From contig JAKPOE010000395.1 of the NCBI GenBank assembly GCA_029548025.1, positions 1 through 5,966 of the forward strand: DNA of 5,966 bases, written 5' to 3'. Made by a program: the position numbers and the translations under genes. Source of the stretch: Spirochaetota bacterium. GTDB lineage: Bacteria > Spirochaetota > UBA4802 > UB4802. Shown here in pieces: positions 5,433-5,966 of this stretch. The notes beneath the pieces are model-generated. The model had not been told where the DNA came from. It did not search any database and worked only from the letters and a program-made list of their open reading frames with translations. The first letter of the stretch is position 1, and each line of letters opens with the position of its first letter.

Positions 5433-5966
5433 ATGAACTATGAGTTAAATGATATACAAAAATCAATAAAAGAAAATTTTAAAAAATTTTGTGAAAATGA
5501 AATAAAACCCAATGCCAGTATCCTGGATGCAGGCGATGAAAAAGCTGTTGAGTTATTGAAAAATAATATTAAAAAATTAGGTCAGCTTGGTTATATGGGC
5601 ATGATACATGAAGAAGCATTTGGCGGAACTGATCAAGACCTTATTAATTTTGCAATAGCTGGTGAAGAAGTTTCAAAAGCATGTGCTGCAACTTTTTTAT
5701 CAGCCGGTGCAAGTTGTGGACTATGTGGTATGCCTATTCGGCTATTTGGCAATGATAAGCAAAAAGAAAAATATTTACCCGGTATTATATCGGGAGATGT
5801 AATTGGGAGCTTTGGATTAACCGAGCCGCAAGCCGGTTCAGATGCAACAGCTATAGCTACAACGGCAAAAAGGAAAGGTGCTAAATGGATTTTAAATGGT
5901 ACTAAAACATTTATAACCAATGCCCCCATTGCTGATGTATGTCTTATAATGGCTTATAATGATAAA
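5433..5966 (+). CDS. Acyl-CoA dehydrogenase, N-terminal 178 residues (runs off the right edge)
   Basis: My translation from ATG 5433 stays open for 178 codons to the last base. It begins MNYELNDIQKSIKENF and carries the ACAD N-terminal helical domain, including GYMGMIHEEAFGGTDQDL (53-70), and the start of the beta domain. That part has GLTEPQAGSD (the flavin/substrate loop) and WILNGTKTFITNAP. The same region of the preceding gene is very similar (GLTEPGAGSD; WILNGSKTFITNAP), so the two are paralogues, but the N-terminal halves differ clearly. The catalytic-base region and C-terminal domain lie outside the window, so it cannot be said whether this copy has the Glu its neighbour lacks. An AGGAGG site sits 7 nt upstream. 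It is likely part of the tetR-ACAD operon and could form a heterotetramer with the first ACAD, as known for paired steroid-side-chain FadE proteins, or act on a second intermediate. Confidence 0.9.
   Translation, partial: MNYELNDIQKSIKENFKKFCENEIKPNASILDAGDEKAVELLKNNIKKLGQLGYMGMIHEEAFGGTDQDLINFAIAGEEVSKACAATFLSAGASCGLCGMPIRLFGNDKQKEKYLPGIISGDVIGSFGLTEPQAGSDATAIATTAKRKGAKWILNGTKTFITNAPIADVCLIMAYNDK

Noticed and set aside
5473..5490. AAAATTTT repeats
   Set aside because: They are explained by Lys/Phe/Asn codons in the AT-rich start of the second ACAD gene.
5633..5929. Minus-strand open frame of 98 codons near the right edge
   Set aside because: It is the antisense shadow of the truncated ACAD gene; a similar shadow occurs over the equivalent part of the first ACAD gene (4579-4848).
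1..5966. CRISPR arrays, tRNA/rRNA genes, insertion sequences or long direct repeats
   Set aside because: None seen by eye. Coding sequence fills nearly the whole window and the only notable nucleotide similarity is between the two ACAD paralogues.

Overview
The window is an AT-rich bacterial segment in which every gene lies on the + strand and intergenic gaps are minimal. It reads as CoA-thioester catabolism: two tandem thiolase-fold proteins, a DUF35 zinc-ribbon/OB-fold partner, a PP2C-like phosphatase, a TetR/FadR-type regulator, and two acyl-CoA dehydrogenases (ACADs), the second cut by the right edge. The strong AGGAGG-type ribosome binding sites and low GC do not fix the taxon. An uncultured or little-studied bacterium that degrades fatty, aromatic or steroid-like acids is a reasonable guess (spirochaete- or deltaproteobacteria-like), but this is inference.

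Block A (6-3588): two SCP-x/Ltp-type thiolase-like genes are followed by a DUF35 gene and a PP2C-like gene, with gaps of 9, 10 and 3 nt, so they are probably one transcript. Both thiolase-like proteins have Gly where the thiolase nucleophilic Cys is expected. The second also has Asn in place of the His of the GHP motif. Both have Tyr in a motif that usually carries His. With the DUF35 protein beside them they look more like an Ltp2-type retro-aldolase (C-C lyase), or a heteromeric complex with an inactive subunit, than a classical thiolase. The order thiolase-like, thiolase-like, DUF35 resembles the mycobacterial ltp3-ltp4-Rv3521 steroid-side-chain cluster as I recall it.

Block B (3589-5966): a 54-nt gap holds a perfect TATAAT hexamer that directly abuts an 18-bp palindrome, TGATTG-N6-CAATCA. 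The palindrome resembles FadR (TetR-type) operators of Bacillus. It precedes a TetR regulator gene whose 3' end overlaps the first ACAD gene by 11 nt; a second ACAD gene follows after 25 nt. The complete ACAD lacks the usual C-terminal catalytic Glu (Gly366 there) and has Asp244 where the isovaleryl-/long-chain-type Glu would be. With a second ACAD alongside, this suggests a divergent or heteromeric dehydrogenase.

Taken together, the ACADs would make an unsaturated acyl-CoA, a hydratase outside the window would hydrate it, and the thiolase-fold/DUF35 complex would cleave a C-C bond. The phosphatase placed between the enzymes and the regulator is the least expected member.
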